This document shows, piece by piece, positions 7,156 through 7,450 of a stretch of 7,450 nucleotides of DNA. Position 1 is the first letter of the stretch; every line of letters begins with the position of its first letter. The stretch comes from JBDNFP01 sp041689775. GTDB taxonomy: Bacteria; Bacteroidota; Bacteroidia; Cytophagales; Spirosomataceae. The stretch is from NCBI GenBank assembly GCA_041689775.1, contig JBDNFP010000500.1, forward strand, positions 1 through 7,450, written 5' to 3'. Under the pieces are notes generated by a model. The model made no database searches and was not told the origin of the DNA. It saw nothing but the letters and a program-made list of their open reading frames with translations. The translations under genes were made by a program, and so were the position numbers.

Positions 7156-7190
7156 GCCCACTCGCTATTAAATAGCGAGTGGGCTTTTTT
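7156..7190 (+). terminator. Rho-independent terminator after the patatin gene
   Basis: A perfect inverted repeat, GCCCACTCGCTATT (7156-7169) against AATAGCGAGTGGGC (7171-7184), is followed directly by six T residues (7185-7190). A realistic fold has a 12-bp stem and a TTAAA loop. The opposite strand lacks a U tract after the stem, so it should terminate mainly rightward transcription. Confidence 0.92.
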
Positions 7191-7450
7191 GTACATTTTC
7201 AATACATGGCACCACTTGATGTATATGATTTTTTGTTAAAACAATTATATTTTTAATTGACTTAATGCTAAAAAAACACACAAAAATGTTGTTCCAGATT
7301 CATTTTGACACATTGTAACTCTAAATAGTAATATTTGACCAAAGATAATTTGTAATTAATAGATAGTTGTCTGTATAATATTTGGTACAATAAATTATAA
7401 TGAAAGATTTGCTTTGTGTTACCTAAATAATTACATTTATATTCAATAAC
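7191..7450. promoter_or_regulatory. AT-rich intergenic tail, possible upstream region of a gene beyond the window
   Basis: These 260 bp are much richer in A+T than the genes and hold no convincing coding sequence on either strand. Visible elements are an inverted repeat ATACAT (7202-7207)/ATGTAT (7219-7224) with an 11-bp spacer, a small hairpin CAATTA (7242-7247)/TAATTG (7254-7259), and TAATATTTG twice (7329-7337 and 7376-7384). AATATTTG at 7330-7337 matches five of six fixed bases of the Bacteroidota -7 box and has TTG at 7305-7307, 22 bp upstream, an acceptable spacing. In such AT-rich DNA these matches can arise by chance. Confidence 0.3.

Noticed and set aside
1..7450. CRISPR arrays, tRNA or rRNA genes, transposases, phage genes
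   Set aside because: No regularly spaced repeats, cloverleaf-like sequences, rRNA-like stretches, or mobile-element proteins or terminal repeats were seen.

Overview
The window looks like chromosomal DNA from a member of the Bacteroidota, most likely a Cytophagales-type bacterium. Three things support this. The DUF1501 protein ends in a type IX secretion (T9SS) sorting domain, a system confined to the Bacteroidota. None of the genes has a Shine-Dalgarno sequence at its start. The gene set (a DUF1800/DUF1501 pair, a GH92 mannosidase, an MBL hydrolase and a patatin) is familiar from these genomes. Genus and species cannot be read from the sequence.

Layout. Positions 2-3043 (+) hold a two-gene unit: a DUF1800 protein cut off by the left window edge, then a DUF1501 protein 30 bp downstream. 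The DUF1501 protein carries a Tat-like N-terminus and a C-terminal T9SS domain. Only 5 bp after its stop codon, the stop codon of a convergent GH92 glycosidase (3049-5355, -) is reached. A possible terminator hairpin for the DUF1501 transcript lies inside the 3' end of the GH92 gene. A 106-bp divergent intergenic region (5356-5461) separates GH92 from two rightward genes: an MBL-fold metallohydrolase (5462-6298) and an RssA-like patatin phospholipase (6379-7134), 80 bp apart. A strong intrinsic terminator (7156-7190) closes this unit. The last 260 bp are very AT-rich and hold no convincing gene, but could carry the regulatory region of a gene beyond the window.

How the genes may work together. 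The DUF1800/DUF1501 pair is a recurrent but functionally uncharacterised exported pair. It is the closest thing here to an undescribed system, because the DUF1501 partner keeps an alkaline-phosphatase-like set of acidic and His motifs and appears to be sent to the cell surface. The GH92 enzyme is a predicted secreted calcium-dependent exo-alpha-mannosidase standing alone, with no SusC/SusD or other glycan genes visible. The MBL and patatin genes are both predicted hydrolases and may be co-transcribed, but no shared pathway can be inferred. There are no tRNA or rRNA genes, CRISPR arrays, transposases or phage genes. Overall this is an ordinary chromosomal region with a few details worth checking.
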